From assembly GCA_016789495.1 (NCBI GenBank), contig JAEUOJ010000001.1, forward strand, positions 1-64,000: a stretch of 64,000 nt of DNA. Direction: 5' to 3'. How positions within the stretch are numbered: the stretch's first letter is position 1; each line of letters begins with the position of its first letter. A program made the translations under genes and the position numbers. Shown here one piece after another: positions 43,700-55,924 of this stretch. The notes under the pieces are model-generated. The model had not been told where the DNA came from. It did no database searches and saw only the letters and a list, made by a program, of their open reading frames with translations. The stretch is from Accumulibacter sp. (GTDB lineage Bacteria; Pseudomonadota; Gammaproteobacteria; Burkholderiales; Rhodocyclaceae).

Positions 43700-46515
43700 A
43701 CCTGAAACCCTGGCGCGAGATCGCCGTTCCGCACGAGGATGTCCTCAAGGGCACGTTCCAGCAGGCCGAATTTGCCGCCGATCTGTCGCGGGTGCATGAG
43801 GGTACGGCGACGCCCGAATACCAGAATGCCGCCCTGTTCTTTCAGCGAACCTTCATCACCGAGGGTATGCGCCTGCTGCTCGATTCAGTGGTGAAGCGCC
43901 TCGCCGGCAAGGGCGGCGATCCGGTCATCCAGTTGCAAACGGCCTTCGGAGGCGGCAAGACACATACGATGCTGGCCGTCTATCACCTCGCCAAAGGTGA
44001 GGCGGCAGCTAGCGACTTGCCGGGTATTCCGGCGATTCTCGATGCGACAGGGGTTACCGAATTGCCGCGCGCCCATGTGGCCGTTTTGGATGGCAACAAG
44101 TCGGCTCCAAATCAGCCAACGGTGCGCGACGGCCATGCCTGCCGAACCCTATGGGGCGATCTGGCGTGGCAACTCGGCAAGGCCGAAGGCTATGCGCTGG
44201 TGGCCGATGCCGATGCGTCGGGCACGTCCCCCGGCAAGGCGGTACTGGAAACCCTGCTCAGCCGCTACGCGCCCTGCGTGATCCTGATCGACGAGCTGGT
44301 GGCCTACGTTCGCCAGTTTGAGGAAGGCAAGGCGCTGACCGGCGGCACCTTCGATTCCAACCTGAGTTTCACTCAGGCGCTGACCGAAGCCTTGAAGGCG
44401 GTGCCAACGGCGGTCTTGCTGGCCTCGTTGCCCGAATCGGACAAGGAAGCCGGCAGCCAGCGAGGCGTCAAGGCACTGGTCTCGCTGTCGCATTACTTTG
44501 GCCGCATTCAGGCATTGTGGAAGCCGGTGGCGACTGAAGAGGCGTTCGAGATTGTGCGCCGTCGCCTGTTCTCCAGCATCAACGACAAGCTAGCGGCGGA
44601 ATCGGTCTGCCGCGCCTTCGCCGACTTCTACACGGCCAACGGCACCGACTTCCCGCATGAGACGCAGGAAAGCCGCTATTTCGAGCGCTTGATGCATGCC
44701 TATCCGATTCACCCCGAGGTGTTCGACCGGCTGTACGAGGATTGGTCCTCGCTGGATAACTTCCAGCGCACGCGGGGTGTCTTGAAGTTGATGGCGAAGG
44801 TGATTCACCGGCTCTGGAAGGACAATGACAAAGACCCACTCATCATGCCGGGCAGCTTCCCGCTGCAAGATGCCAATACCCGGAACGAGGTCATCTATTA
44901 CCTGCCGCAAGGCTGGGACCCGGTGGTTGAGCGCGACGTGGATGGCGAGCGCGCCGAAACAACCGAGATCGAAAACCGCGATACCCGGCTCGGTGCCGTA
45001 CAGGCATGTCGCCGCTCGGCGCGGGCGATCTTCTTGGGCAGTGCGCCAAGCACGGCCAACCAGATGGTGCGCGGCCTTGAACTTGAGCGCGTCGTCCTCG
45101 GCGTGGCGCAACCGGGCCAGCAAGTTGGCGTGTATCGCGACGCTCTGCGCCGCCTTGGCGACCGGTTGCACTACCTGAACAGTGGCAATAACCGGTTCTG
45201 GTTCGACACGCGACCCAACCTGCGCCGCGAAATGGAAGAGCGAAAACGGCGCTTCCAGGACAAGGAAGATGTATTCCCGGCGATTCGTGACCGCGTGCAA
45301 CGGGGCTTCGCCTCCGGCGTGTTCGGCGGTACGCATGTCTTCACGGCCAGCAGCGACATTCCCGACGACTGGCAACTGCGCCTTGTGGTGCTGCCGCCGG
45401 ATGCTGCCTTCAGCCGCAGCGGGCAGAGCCTCGCCATCGACCGCGCCAACGAGATTCTGAAAAACCGGGGCGACCAGCCGCGCTTCAAACAGAACCGTTT
45501 GATCTTCCTCGCCGCCGACTATGACTCGGTCAGCCGCCTGAAGGATCAGGTGCGCTCGACGCTGGCGTGGCAGTCCATCGTGAACGACATCAAGGAGATG
45601 AAGCTCAACCTTGACCAGTTCCAGGCAAAGCAGGCCAGCAAGAGTCTCGACGACGCCAACGAGGCGCTGCGCCGGATGATCCGCGAAACCTACAAATGGC
45701 TGCTCGCACCGATGCAGGAGGCGCGGCCCGGCAAGGGGCTGTCCGAGATTCAATGGGAGCATTTCCCGGTCAATCCCGGCGCGCAGAATCTTTCGCAGGA
45801 AATCGAGCGCGTCCTCAAGGAAAACGAACTGCTAATTACCGAGTGGGCGCCGATCCACTTGGCGACCCTGCTCAAGACGTGGTTCTGGAAAGACGGCGTG
45901 CGGGAGGCCAATGCCCTGAACGTGTGGCAGCAGAGTTGCCAGCAGCTCTACCTGCCGCGCCTGCGCGACGACACGGTTTTCCAATCGACCTTGGCTGCCG
46001 GCTCCGATAGCCGCGATTTCTTCGGCTTCGCCCAAGGCAAGGAAGATGACCGCTACCTCGGCTTCACCTACGGTAAGCGCACCTCGCCGTTTTTCGATTC
46101 GTCGCTGATTCTGATTGAGGCGCTGACAGCCGCAGGGTACGCCGAGGCTCTACGTGCCGCCGAAGAGGCCGCAAAGCCGAAACCAAGCGATGCGCCCGCG
46201 ACGGCGACTACTGGCTCGCGTGTCGAGGATTCGGCGAAGTCGACCTATGCGACAGGTGGCGGCGCAGCGCAGGCAACGAAGAAACATTTCTTCGGCAGCA
46301 TCGAACTGGATGCCATCCAAGCGAAAAAGCAGTTTGCCGATCTGGTCGATGAAGTCGTCCTGCAATTCACCTCGCGCCCCGGCGTGAAGGTCCGTATCGC
46401 CATCGAGATTCAGGCCGAAGCGGCGACCGGCTTTGATGACGGGTTGCAGCGTGCGGTGAAGGAGAACTGCAACGTGCTGCGGTTCAAGAATGCTGAGTTT
46501 GAGGAGGGAGAGTAA
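43696..46515 (+). CDS. DUF499 P-loop ATPase (BrxC/PglY-like)
   Basis: A 939-residue ATPase ending the defence operon. It starts [19 protein letters not shown], typical of DUF499, has Walker [13 protein letters not shown] with Lys88 and Walker [15 protein letters not shown] near residue 195, then a long helical C-terminal half and a basic, possibly DNA-binding tail. DUF499 proteins are found with DUF1156 methyltransferases and SNF2-type helicases in phage-defence loci, and the same broad ATPase class includes PglY/BrxC. No PglZ phosphatase-like gene follows; the next 110 bp are AT-rich, and a transposase remnant then begins. Confidence 0.85.
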   Translation: MNLKPWREIAVPHEDVLKGTFQQAEFAADLSRVHEGTATPEYQNAALFFQRTFITEGMRLLLDSVVKRLAGKGGDPVIQLQTAFGGGKTHTMLAVYHLAKGEAAASDLPGIPAILDATGVTELPRAHVAVLDGNKSAPNQPTVRDGHACRTLWGDLAWQLGKAEGYALVADADASGTSPGKAVLETLLSRYAPCVILIDELVAYVRQFEEGKALTGGTFDSNLSFTQALTEALKAVPTAVLLASLPESDKEAGSQRGVKALVSLSHYFGRIQALWKPVATEEAFEIVRRRLFSSINDKLAAESVCRAFADFYTANGTDFPHETQESRYFERLMHAYPIHPEVFDRLYEDWSSLDNFQRTRGVLKLMAKVIHRLWKDNDKDPLIMPGSFPLQDANTRNEVIYYLPQGWDPVVERDVDGERAETTEIENRDTRLGAVQACRRSARAIFLGSAPSTANQMVRGLELERVVLGVAQPGQQVGVYRDALRRLGDRLHYLNSGNNRFWFDTRPNLRREMEERKRRFQDKEDVFPAIRDRVQRGFASGVFGGTHVFTASSDIPDDWQLRLVVLPPDAAFSRSGQSLAIDRANEILKNRGDQPRFKQNRLIFLAADYDSVSRLKDQVRSTLAWQSIVNDIKEMKLNLDQFQAKQASKSLDDANEALRRMIRETYKWLLAPMQEARPGKGLSEIQWEHFPVNPGAQNLSQEIERVLKENELLITEWAPIHLATLLKTWFWKDGVREANALNVWQQSCQQLYLPRLRDDTVFQSTLAAGSDSRDFFGFAQGKEDDRYLGFTYGKRTSPFFDSSLILIEALTAAGYAEALRAAEEAAKPKPSDAPATATTGSRVEDSAKSTYATGGGAAQATKKHFFGSIELDAIQAKKQFADLVDEVVLQFTSRPGVKVRIAIEIQAEAATGFDDGLQRAVKENCNVLRFKNAEFEEGE

Positions 46516-46639
46516 TTCTACTTTGTCAGATTCGTTTTTCACTCTTGTATTATATGCTTTTGTCATGTTCAGCATGTCTTTTATCGTGATTGTTAAATAT
46601 ATTCATTGAGTTGTAAATGACAATGCCAACTCGAATACG

Positions 46640-47889
46640 TCTATAGCATATCTTCGCGAGTCGCTTCGGCTCTAGCGCACTTTGCGTCGCACTTCACGCC
46701 CAATCTCCAGTGCTTTCAAAGCCGGACCCGTTCGGTAGAAGACACCGCGCCAGTATCTGCATGGGCTGTTCCAGAGTTCACGGCGTAACCTGGAGTGCAT
46801 GGCGGAAGCCGTAGCCGACAGCCGCTATCAACCGCTGCATCATATGCTGAGCGAGTCCAATTGGGATCGGCGCGCGGTGCGTCGGCAACTGGTGGTCGAT
46901 GCCAACGCTCACTTCGGCTACCCCAGCGCTCTGCTTCTGGACGAGAGCGCGTTCTGGAAGAAGGGGAACCGGTCCGCGGGCGTGGCGCGGCAGTGGAACG
47001 GTCGCTTGGGGAAGGTCGGTAACGGCCAGGTCGGCGTCTTCGCGGCGGTGACACGAGACGGCGTGGCGAGCGTGCTCGATGCCGACTTGTATCTGCCGGA
47101 AACGTGGGCCAAAGATACAAGCCGTTGCCAGGCGGTGGGAGTGCCTGAGGAGGCACAGACGTTCCGCACCACGGGCGAGATCGCCCTGGATATGATGATG
47201 CGTCTGAGACGGGAAGGCTTGCACTTCTCTTTCGTCGCCTTTGATGGCGGCTACGGGCACTTGCCTTGGCTGCTCGGGGAACTGGATGGCGAAGGAGAGA
47301 TCTTCTTCGCTGAGGTGCATTCGGATCAGGCGATCTATCTCCAGGATCCTGCCCCCGCCGTGGTGGCTCGTCGTTCGTCGAAGGGTCGAGCGCCCCCCGT
47401 CGGCGGCAGACCTCGGCGGTGTCCATGACGTTGGCGGAGTGGGCAGCCACACAGTCGGCATCCGCCTGGGGGCGTTTGTCGATCCGTGACGGCGAGAAGG
47501 GCGAGGTGATGGCCGACTCTCTCAGCCAGCGGGTATGGGTCTGGGAGGGTGAGGCGCTGTCGGCAAGCCGCTGGCATCTCCTGGTACGACGGGAAATCGA
47601 TGGGACGAAACTCATGTTCGGCCTGTCCAATGCCAAGCCCAGCGCGTCCTTGCGCCGCCTGGCGGAAATGCAGGGAGCGCGCCATTTCGTCGAGCACTCC
47701 TTCCAGGAGGCCAAGAGCGCTTGCGGCATGGCCGAGTATCAGGTCCGCCGCTGGCAGGCGTGCATCGACGGCGGCACCAAGCCATGGAATCCGCTTATCG
47801 CAAGCAAGCTGCTATGCTCTAAGCATCAAATTGAAATGCAATCTGAAAAAGTAGAACTAGACTTTCGGGAAAAATCTAGAACTTCGTAG
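46640..47889 (+). pseudogene. IS701-like transposase, frameshifted
   Basis: A DDE transposase read in three segments. From about 46670, SHFTPNLQCFQSRTRSVED is in one frame; from about 46750 QYLHGLFQSSRRNLECMAEAV through LLLDESAFWKKGNRSAGVARQW and FVAFDGGYGHLPWLL is in a second; after a six-C run (47393-47398) RRQTSAVSMTLAEW through HFVEHSFQEAKSACGMAEYQVRRW returns to the first. These are the conserved DDE_5/IS701 blocks with Asp, Asp and Glu. No start codon, target duplication or terminal repeats were identified. It lies between the defence operon and gyrB, convergent with gyrB. Confidence 0.75.
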
Positions 47890-47901
47890 GATCCTACAAA
47901 T

Positions 47902-50388
<2,487 letters not shown>

Positions 50389-50438
50389 TCACGTGAACTA
50401 CAAATTCTTATCAATCGTTGTTTTAAAACCGGAAATCG

Positions 50439-51554
50439 TCAAATCCGCATTGGCATCACCACATATTTGAAGCGCTCGTTACCGGGGATGGTCAACAGGG
50501 CGCTCGAACTGGCATCGTTGAAACCCCATTCGATGGTTTCATCGCTGACATTGTTGAGCACGTCCAGCAAATACGAGACGTTGAATCCGACATCGATCGT
50601 TTCGCCGTCGTAGGTGGCTTCGATTTCTTCTTGAGCTTCCTCCTGTTCGGCGTTGGCCGCGGTAATTTTCAAACCACCTTCGCCGAGGATCAGCCGGACG
50701 CCCCGGAATTTCTCGTTGGTCAGGATCGCCGCCCGTACCATCGATTGCAAAAGACTGACCCGATTGAACGAAACCACGTGGCGCAAGCTGTCCGGTATCA
50801 CCCGCTGATAGTCAGGAAAGCGACCGTCGATCAGTTTCGAGACCATGATGATCTGGCCGAAACGGAAGCGCACTTGATTCGACAGCAATTCGATGACCAG
50901 TGGGTCGTCGCTGTCAGTCAATAGACGGTTGAGTTCAATGACCGTTTTGCGTGGGACGATCAGTTCCTGACGCCCGGCGTTTTCAGTCGAGGGCTCGGTT
51001 ATCTCGGTACTGGCATAGGCCAGACGATGGCCATCGGTGGCCACGGCACGAAGTTCAGTGCCGTCGATGATCAGTAATAACCCATTGAGGTAATAACGGA
51101 CATCTTGCGCGGCCATCGCGTACAGAGTCTGTGTGAGTAGGCGGCGGAATTTATTTTGCGCAAGGGACAAGGAGGTGATTTGACCCTCGGAAACCGTCAT
51201 GCTCGGAAAATCGGCCGCCGGCAGCGTCTGCAGGTTGAATCGGCTCTTGCCTGATTTGATTTGCAAACGTTTGTCTTCGAGCACCAGACTGACTTCGGCG
51301 CCGTCGGGCAGAGAACGCAGAATGTCCTGAAGCTTACGGGCACCAACGGTGACCGCGCCGCTACCGTCGCCATCGGCAACCGTCGCCGTCGTGATCTGGA
51401 TTTCGATATCGGTTGCCATCAGGGTCAGCACTTCATTCGTTTTTTCCAGTAACACATTCGACAGAATGGGTAAGGCATGACGCCGCTCAACAATCCCGGA
51501 GACCGTCTGTAGCGGGGCCAGCAACGCGTCTCGTCGTGTTTTGATAAGAACCAT
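50439..51554 (-). CDS. dnaN: DNA polymerase III beta subunit (sliding clamp)
   Basis: Dimeric ring that tethers polymerase III to DNA. The 371-residue product contains three clamp domains; the N-terminus MVLIKTRRDALLAPLQTVSGIVERRHALPILSN-type opening, the middle ATDGHRLAYAS, and the C-terminal YVVMPMRI, the pocket that binds partner proteins, are all standard. It is preceded by the AT-rich, DnaA-box-containing gap after dnaA and followed by gyrB. Confidence 0.97.
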   Translation of the reverse strand: MVLIKTRRDALLAPLQTVSGIVERRHALPILSNVLLEKTNEVLTLMATDIEIQITTATVADGDGSGAVTVGARKLQDILRSLPDGAEVSLVLEDKRLQIKSGKSRFNLQTLPAADFPSMTVSEGQITSLSLAQNKFRRLLTQTLYAMAAQDVRYYLNGLLLIIDGTELRAVATDGHRLAYASTEITEPSTENAGRQELIVPRKTVIELNRLLTDSDDPLVIELLSNQVRFRFGQIIMVSKLIDGRFPDYQRVIPDSLRHVVSFNRVSLLQSMVRAAILTNEKFRGVRLILGEGGLKITAANAEQEEAQEEIEATYDGETIDVGFNVSYLLDVLNNVSDETIEWGFNDASSSALLTIPGNERFKYVVMPMRI

Positions 51555-51767
51555 ATATATAATTCCTATAAAGACTATATTAGAGTCAAGTCTGTTGATG
51601 AACTAAAATTTTGATTATTAATCAATATATTAATTGCTTTTTAAGATCCTGTAAAAGCAGCGTATGGATCTGTGGACGAAATCGGATAACTTGTCCACAA
51701 GACGTAATTCACGAGATTATCAACAAAGCATGCGCTGGTTTATTCAGGATTTATCCACAGAAAACAC
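51555..51767. other. oriC: Candidate replication origin (dnaA-dnaN intergenic)
   Basis: A 213-bp gap. The dnaN side (51555-51650) is strikingly AT-rich in a high-GC genome, suitable as an unwinding element. The dnaA side carries DnaA-box-like 9-mers: TTATCCACA at 51751, TTGTCCACA at 51691, TTATCAACA at 51717 (one mismatch) and, on the other strand, TCGTCCACA at 51671-51679. Four boxes in about 90 bp next to an AT-rich tract is the classic oriC layout. The dnaN promoter must also lie here. Sequence features are direct; origin function is inferred. Confidence 0.65.
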
Positions 51768-53165
51768 TCAATTCTTCAATACCTGCAACAAAACATGTAC
51801 ATCATGATTTAATTCGTTGTCCTTGGCGCGTAGATCGTCCACTGTCCTGACCGCGTGAAGTACCGTGGTATGGTCCCGACCCCCAAAAGCATCGCCGATG
51901 GCCGGATAACTCAGTGAAGTCAAATTCTTGGCCAACCACATTGCCACTTGTCGTGGGCGGACGATGACTCGTGTCCTTTTCTTGGAAAACAGGTCGGCAA
52001 CCTTGATCTTGTAGTATTCGGCAACGGTTTTCTGAATGGATTCAGCGTTGATTTGTCGATTGACCGAGCCGATCACGTCCTTCAGCGCTTCTTTTGCCAT
52101 CTCCAGCGAGATTTGCAGACCATGGAAGGCCGAGTAGGCCAGTACCTTTTTCAACGCCCCCTCGAGTTCTCGAACGTTCGAGCGCAAGTGTTTGGCAATG
52201 TAAAAAGCCACTTCATCATCAAGCACGACACCTTCCATTTCCGCCTTCTTTTTGAGGATGGCAACGCGCATTTCAGTTTCAGGTGGCTCGATTTGCACGG
52301 TCAGGCCCCAGTCGAATCGCGTGATCAGGCGATCCTCGAGTCCGGAAATATTTTTTGGATAAGTATCGCAACTGATCACAATCTGTTTTTTTGATTCACT
52401 TAACGCATTGAAAACGTAAAAAAATTCTTCCTGGGTACGGTTTTTTCCGTTGAAAAACTGTACATCGTCGAGCAGGAGCACATCCAGGGAACGGTAATAA
52501 CGTTTGAAGGTATCGAAAGACTTCTGCTGATAAGCGCGAACGACGTCCGAGTAATAATCCTCGGCATGGACGTAACGCAACACCTTGTTGGGAAAGCTTT
52601 CCAGAATCTGGTTTCCGATGGCGTGGATCAGATGGGTTTTACCAAGACCGGCGCCGCCATAGATGAACAATGGGTTGTAGGTCGTTTCCCCTGGACTGAT
52701 CGTCACCTGTCGGGAAGCGGCGCGTGCCAGATCATTGGCTTTGCCGACCACCAGGTTGTCGAAAGTGAAGGTTGGAATCAGGCGGGTCTTTTCGTAATCG
52801 GCTTTGTCACGCGTGTTTTCCTGGATCAGTCTGGCGGAGCCGCTGCCGCTGACAGGGGCTCGCTTTGCCGTGACCGGGCTGGGAGGCTTGTTAGCGGGTG
52901 TCTCCCGGGGTGGGATGCCGCGATCACTCAAAGCGAGGATGATCTGCACCGGCCTGGTGAAATACTCGCTACTCAGCTCCTCGATGCGTGATAGATAACG
53001 TTCCTTGACCCATTTAAGAATAAAACCGTTCGGCGCGAGAATTCGCAAGCCGTTGGCAGCGTCCTCCTCACCGTCGACACGCAAGGGTCGAATCCAGGTA
53101 TTGAACTGCTGTGGCGGGAGTTCCTGTTCGAATTGGTTCAGGCAAGAAGACCAAAAGCTACTCAT
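51768..53165 (-). CDS. dnaA: Chromosomal replication initiator DnaA
   Basis: Binds DnaA boxes and opens oriC. The 465-residue product has domain I (WSSCLNQFEQELPPQQFNTWIRPL), a short variable linker, the AAA+ domain with Walker A YGGAGLGKTHLIHAIGN and Walker B LDVLLLDDVQFF, and the C-terminal DNA-binding domain with RKRTRVIVRPRQVAMWLAK and GGRDHTTVLHAVR, the box-recognition helix. Length and motifs are normal. It heads the dnaA-dnaN-gyrB series. Confidence 0.98.
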   Translation of the reverse strand: MSSFWSSCLNQFEQELPPQQFNTWIRPLRVDGEEDAANGLRILAPNGFILKWVKERYLSRIEELSSEYFTRPVQIILALSDRGIPPRETPANKPPSPVTAKRAPVSGSGSARLIQENTRDKADYEKTRLIPTFTFDNLVVGKANDLARAASRQVTISPGETTYNPLFIYGGAGLGKTHLIHAIGNQILESFPNKVLRYVHAEDYYSDVVRAYQQKSFDTFKRYYRSLDVLLLDDVQFFNGKNRTQEEFFYVFNALSESKKQIVISCDTYPKNISGLEDRLITRFDWGLTVQIEPPETEMRVAILKKKAEMEGVVLDDEVAFYIAKHLRSNVRELEGALKKVLAYSAFHGLQISLEMAKEALKDVIGSVNRQINAESIQKTVAEYYKIKVADLFSKKRTRVIVRPRQVAMWLAKNLTSLSYPAIGDAFGGRDHTTVLHAVRTVDDLRAKDNELNHDVHVLLQVLKN

Positions 53166-53767
53166 AGATGTCCATCAATGACATTCTTCGGTGAGAGACG
53201 GGGTATTTGAACCGTTTTCTGTAGTGAATCCGCCTGAACGGACTGTTCCGACGCAGGCAAACAACTATAGGGATCAGCCGAGCAGCATCAATCGGACGAC
53301 TGAGACGAAAATGCTTGCACCATCCCGAAAGACGCATTCAAACCGGTGATTCTAACCTCTTGAGAGAAAGTTATCCACAGCTTGATTGGCTAATCCGCTT
53401 ACAGCAGTGAACGATCCCTTGTCGGAACTAGTTTTTGTAAATTTTTGATTCAATTTTGAAATATGGATGGTTGTATGAACGCTGGCGTACAAGACGGTTT
53501 GGATTTTTCGGTTGATCAGCCGGCTTATTGGCTCACCTTCGTTCGGCGCACCTCGAAGACCGACGAACTGCGGAGTATTTCGTTTCGGGTAGCGGTCACC
53601 CAGTACGGCGGCGCCACGACCGGGAAAATTCCAGATCATGGCTGGGCAAAAGCCATGAAGGGAAACAGGTCAGTGAGCGGATATCAAGGCCAAGCGCTCC
53701 GCTCATAGAGGCGGGCGGGACGCCTGTACGCGGGTGAGGTGAAAAACTTGCTGCGCCGCCGGTTGTG
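53166..53767. other. 602-bp region upstream of dnaA
   Basis: No gene is convincingly supported. It must contain the dnaA promoter and holds one perfect DnaA box (53371-53379), suggesting autoregulation or an upstream part of the origin. Both strands have short open frames near 53463-53708 with no recognised motif or ribosome site; they could be a degraded repeat or passenger sequence. In many betaproteobacteria rpmH lies upstream of dnaA, but I see no rpmH here. Confidence 0.5.
53371..53379 (+). promoter_or_regulatory. Consensus DnaA box upstream of dnaA
   Basis: TTATCCACA, about 205 bp upstream of the dnaA start. A likely autoregulatory or origin-associated DnaA site; it is the only perfect box I found in this gap. 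Confidence 0.55.
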
Positions 53768-54520
53768 TCAACTGAAATAGCGCATCGACCTGTTCTGTCG
53801 TAGCTCGACATTCGCCGCTTCGTTGATCCGTTGCCGAACGAAATCGATATGCGTTTGTGCGGCTTGCCAAGCGGCGCCGGATTGCCGGGCGTTGATCGCG
53901 TCGACAATGGCGCGATGCTGGGCTGTCAGTTGTTGGCGAGTTTCGGCAGAGACACCGATTTCCTTGAGTGTTCGACGCACATGGTCATGCAGCAAGCGCA
54001 TCACGCTTGACACCAAGTGCGCGTAAAGCGCGTTATGCGCCGCTTCGGCAATCGTCAGATGAAAGGCGACATCCGCCGCCACCTGGGCGCTCCGGTCAAC
54101 GCTTTGATACGCGGCATCCAGTCGCTGGAAGGCTTGTTCCAGACGTTGCAGATCGTCGTCGGTCGCACGTTGCGCGGCCAGGGAAGCCGCCGACGCTTCC
54201 AGCAAATAGCGAAATTCGAGTACATCGTCCTGCAAAAAGGGATGTTGTTCGATCAACCGCTGCCATGGATCGCTGAACGTTGCTTCAAGGCGATTGGTGA
54301 CGAAAGTACCGCCGCCATGGCGGCTGACCAGCAGATCGCGAGAAACCAGCTTTTTGATCGCTTCGCGCAAGGATGGACGGGAAACACCCAGTTCGAGCGC
54401 CAGTTCACGCTCGGCAGGCAAGCGGTCACCCGGTTTGAGCGACCCCTCGAGGATACGCAGTTCGAGCTGGTGGGCGATGGCGTCAGGAATGCGCGGCAGG
54501 TTAAGTTTGGTGTAGGCCAT
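53768..54520 (-). CDS. GntR/FadR-family transcriptional regulator
   Basis: A 250-residue regulator. The N-terminal winged helix (residues 8-72: LELRILEGSLKPGDRLPAER, then LGVSRPSLREAIKKL, then GGGTFV) is classic GntR; the C-terminal all-helical FCD domain (about 95-225: VLEFRYLLEASAASLAA, then FHLTIAEAAHNALYAHL, then HRAIVDAI) carries the His/Asp metal-ligand positions of the PdhR/LldR/FadR group. The ATG at 54520 gives the usual N-terminus; the frame extends upstream without DNA-binding features. It lies about 50 bp after the alpha-oxoamine synthase gene on the same strand and may control the polyketide genes or unrelated organic-acid metabolism; the ligand is unknown. Confidence 0.87.
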   Translation of the reverse strand: MAYTKLNLPRIPDAIAHQLELRILEGSLKPGDRLPAERELALELGVSRPSLREAIKKLVSRDLLVSRHGGGTFVTNRLEATFSDPWQRLIEQHPFLQDDVLEFRYLLEASAASLAAQRATDDDLQRLEQAFQRLDAAYQSVDRSAQVAADVAFHLTIAEAAHNALYAHLVSSVMRLLHDHVRRTLKEIGVSAETRQQLTAQHRAIVDAINARQSGAAWQAAQTHIDFVRQRINEAANVELRQNRSMRYFS

Positions 54521-54573
54521 GCGAAAGTTTATGGGCTGAGCAGATCGCCAAAAAGAGAAGCGAATGCCGTGCT

Positions 54574-55923
54574 TTACAGATGTCGGGTTGCATCGCTCAG
54601 TACCTCGACCGTATCCCGAAGTTGCTCGAAGGTGTGCTCGCAAGAAATGAAAAAACGCAGGCGCGCCGATTTTTCGGGTACTGCCGGATAGAGAATCGGT
54701 TGAACGTTAATTCCTCTTGCGAAAAGCGCTGCCGCCAGCCGCGCCGCGCTGATTGAACTGCCGGTAATCGCCGGCACCACCGCAAATCCGGCGCTGGTAC
54801 CGGTATCGATGCCGGCCGCGTGAGCCTGCGCCAGGAAATAACGCCCTCTTTCCTGTAATGCGGTGACGCGTTCGGGTTCGCGTTGCAGACAACGCAATGC
54901 CGCCAGCGAGGCGGCGGCAACCGGTGGCGACATGCCGACACTGTACAGAAAACCGGGGGCCAGAAATTTGAGGTGCTCGACCAGGGCCCGCTCGCCGGCG
55001 ATGTACCCGCCACAGCCGGCGAGCGACTTGCTCAGAGTGCCCATCCAGATGTCGACTTCACGGCTGGCTACCCCGAAATGTTCGCGCAAGCCCAGGCCAT
55101 GTGCGCCCATCACCCCGAAGGAATGCGCTTCGTCGATCATCAGGAAGGCGCGATAGCGCTGCTTGATCTCGATGAAGCGCGGCAAGTCCGGAAAGTCGCC
55201 ATCCATGCTGTAAATGCCTTCCAGCGTGATCAGCACACGCTGGAAGTGATGGCGCTGCTGCGCCAGGATGCCGTCCAGAGCCTGCCAGTCGTTGTGTGCG
55301 AAAGGCAAGCGACGGGCACCCGAAAGGGCGATGCCTTGCAGGACGCTGTTGTGGATCAGTTCGTCGTGCAGAATCAGGTCTTGCGGTCCGAAAAGATGAC
55401 CGATGGTCGTGACGTTGGCGGCGTGACCGCTGACGAAGATCACCGCATCGTCCACACCGTAGGTGGTCGCGATGGCCTCTTCGAGCTGACGATGTACCGG
55501 CCGCTCCCCGGATACCAGGCGGCTGGCCGATACCGAGGTGCCGTAGCGATCGATCGCCTCCTTGGCCGCCGCGGCCACTTCCGGATGACCTGACAGGGCC
55601 AGATAATTGTAGCTGGCGAAATTGACATAATCGCGGCCATCGATACGCGTCATCGCCCCGGCTATGCCTTCATGCAGCTTGAAAAAAGGACTGTCTATGC
55701 CGAGACGGCTGGCTCCTTCACGGATGATGCGGATCTGTTGGTAGCCGGGATGGAGATCGAAGCGATAATGCGGCTCGGGTATCGGTTCGGCTTCATCCGT
55801 CGAGCGAATCGGCGGCGCGGCAGGATCTGCCCGTTCAGCGTGCCGTAGCCGACGCTCCAAGGCCTGTTGAATCAATTTGTCCTTGATCTGGGCGGTCAGT
55901 CCAGGCAAACCCTTGCGCGACAT
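54574..55923 (-). CDS. Alpha-oxoamine synthase (AONS/KBL/SPT-like, PLP-dependent)
   Basis: Fold-type I PLP enzyme that condenses an acyl thioester with an amino acid, losing CO2, to give an alpha-amino ketone. The 449-residue product has the family core (about residues 100-440): YNYLALSGHPEV, HAANVTTIGHLFG, the Asp-His pair in DEAHSFGVMGAHGLG, and the Schiff-base Lys299 in GTLSKSLAGCGGY. An N-terminal extension of about 90 residues, partly helical and charged, is absent from BioF and may dock to the partner PKS. It starts one nucleotide after the PKS stop, so translation is coupled. This argues for off-loading of the polyketide rather than biotin or haem synthesis. Confidence 0.87.
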   Translation of the reverse strand: MSRKGLPGLTAQIKDKLIQQALERRLRHAERADPAAPPIRSTDEAEPIPEPHYRFDLHPGYQQIRIIREGASRLGIDSPFFKLHEGIAGAMTRIDGRDYVNFASYNYLALSGHPEVAAAAKEAIDRYGTSVSASRLVSGERPVHRQLEEAIATTYGVDDAVIFVSGHAANVTTIGHLFGPQDLILHDELIHNSVLQGIALSGARRLPFAHNDWQALDGILAQQRHHFQRVLITLEGIYSMDGDFPDLPRFIEIKQRYRAFLMIDEAHSFGVMGAHGLGLREHFGVASREVDIWMGTLSKSLAGCGGYIAGERALVEHLKFLAPGFLYSVGMSPPVAAASLAALRCLQREPERVTALQERGRYFLAQAHAAGIDTGTSAGFAVVPAITGSSISAARLAAALFARGINVQPILYPAVPEKSARLRFFISCEHTFEQLRDTVEVLSDATRHL

Positions 55924-55924
55924 C

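Noticed and set aside
44590..45762. 390-codon minus-strand frame opposite the DUF499 gene
   Set aside because: Antisense shadow; the DUF499 frame has Walker motifs and operon context.
53463..53708. Possible small protein gene upstream of dnaA on the plus strand
   Set aside because: No ribosome site, no motif, and a similar-quality frame exists on the opposite strand.
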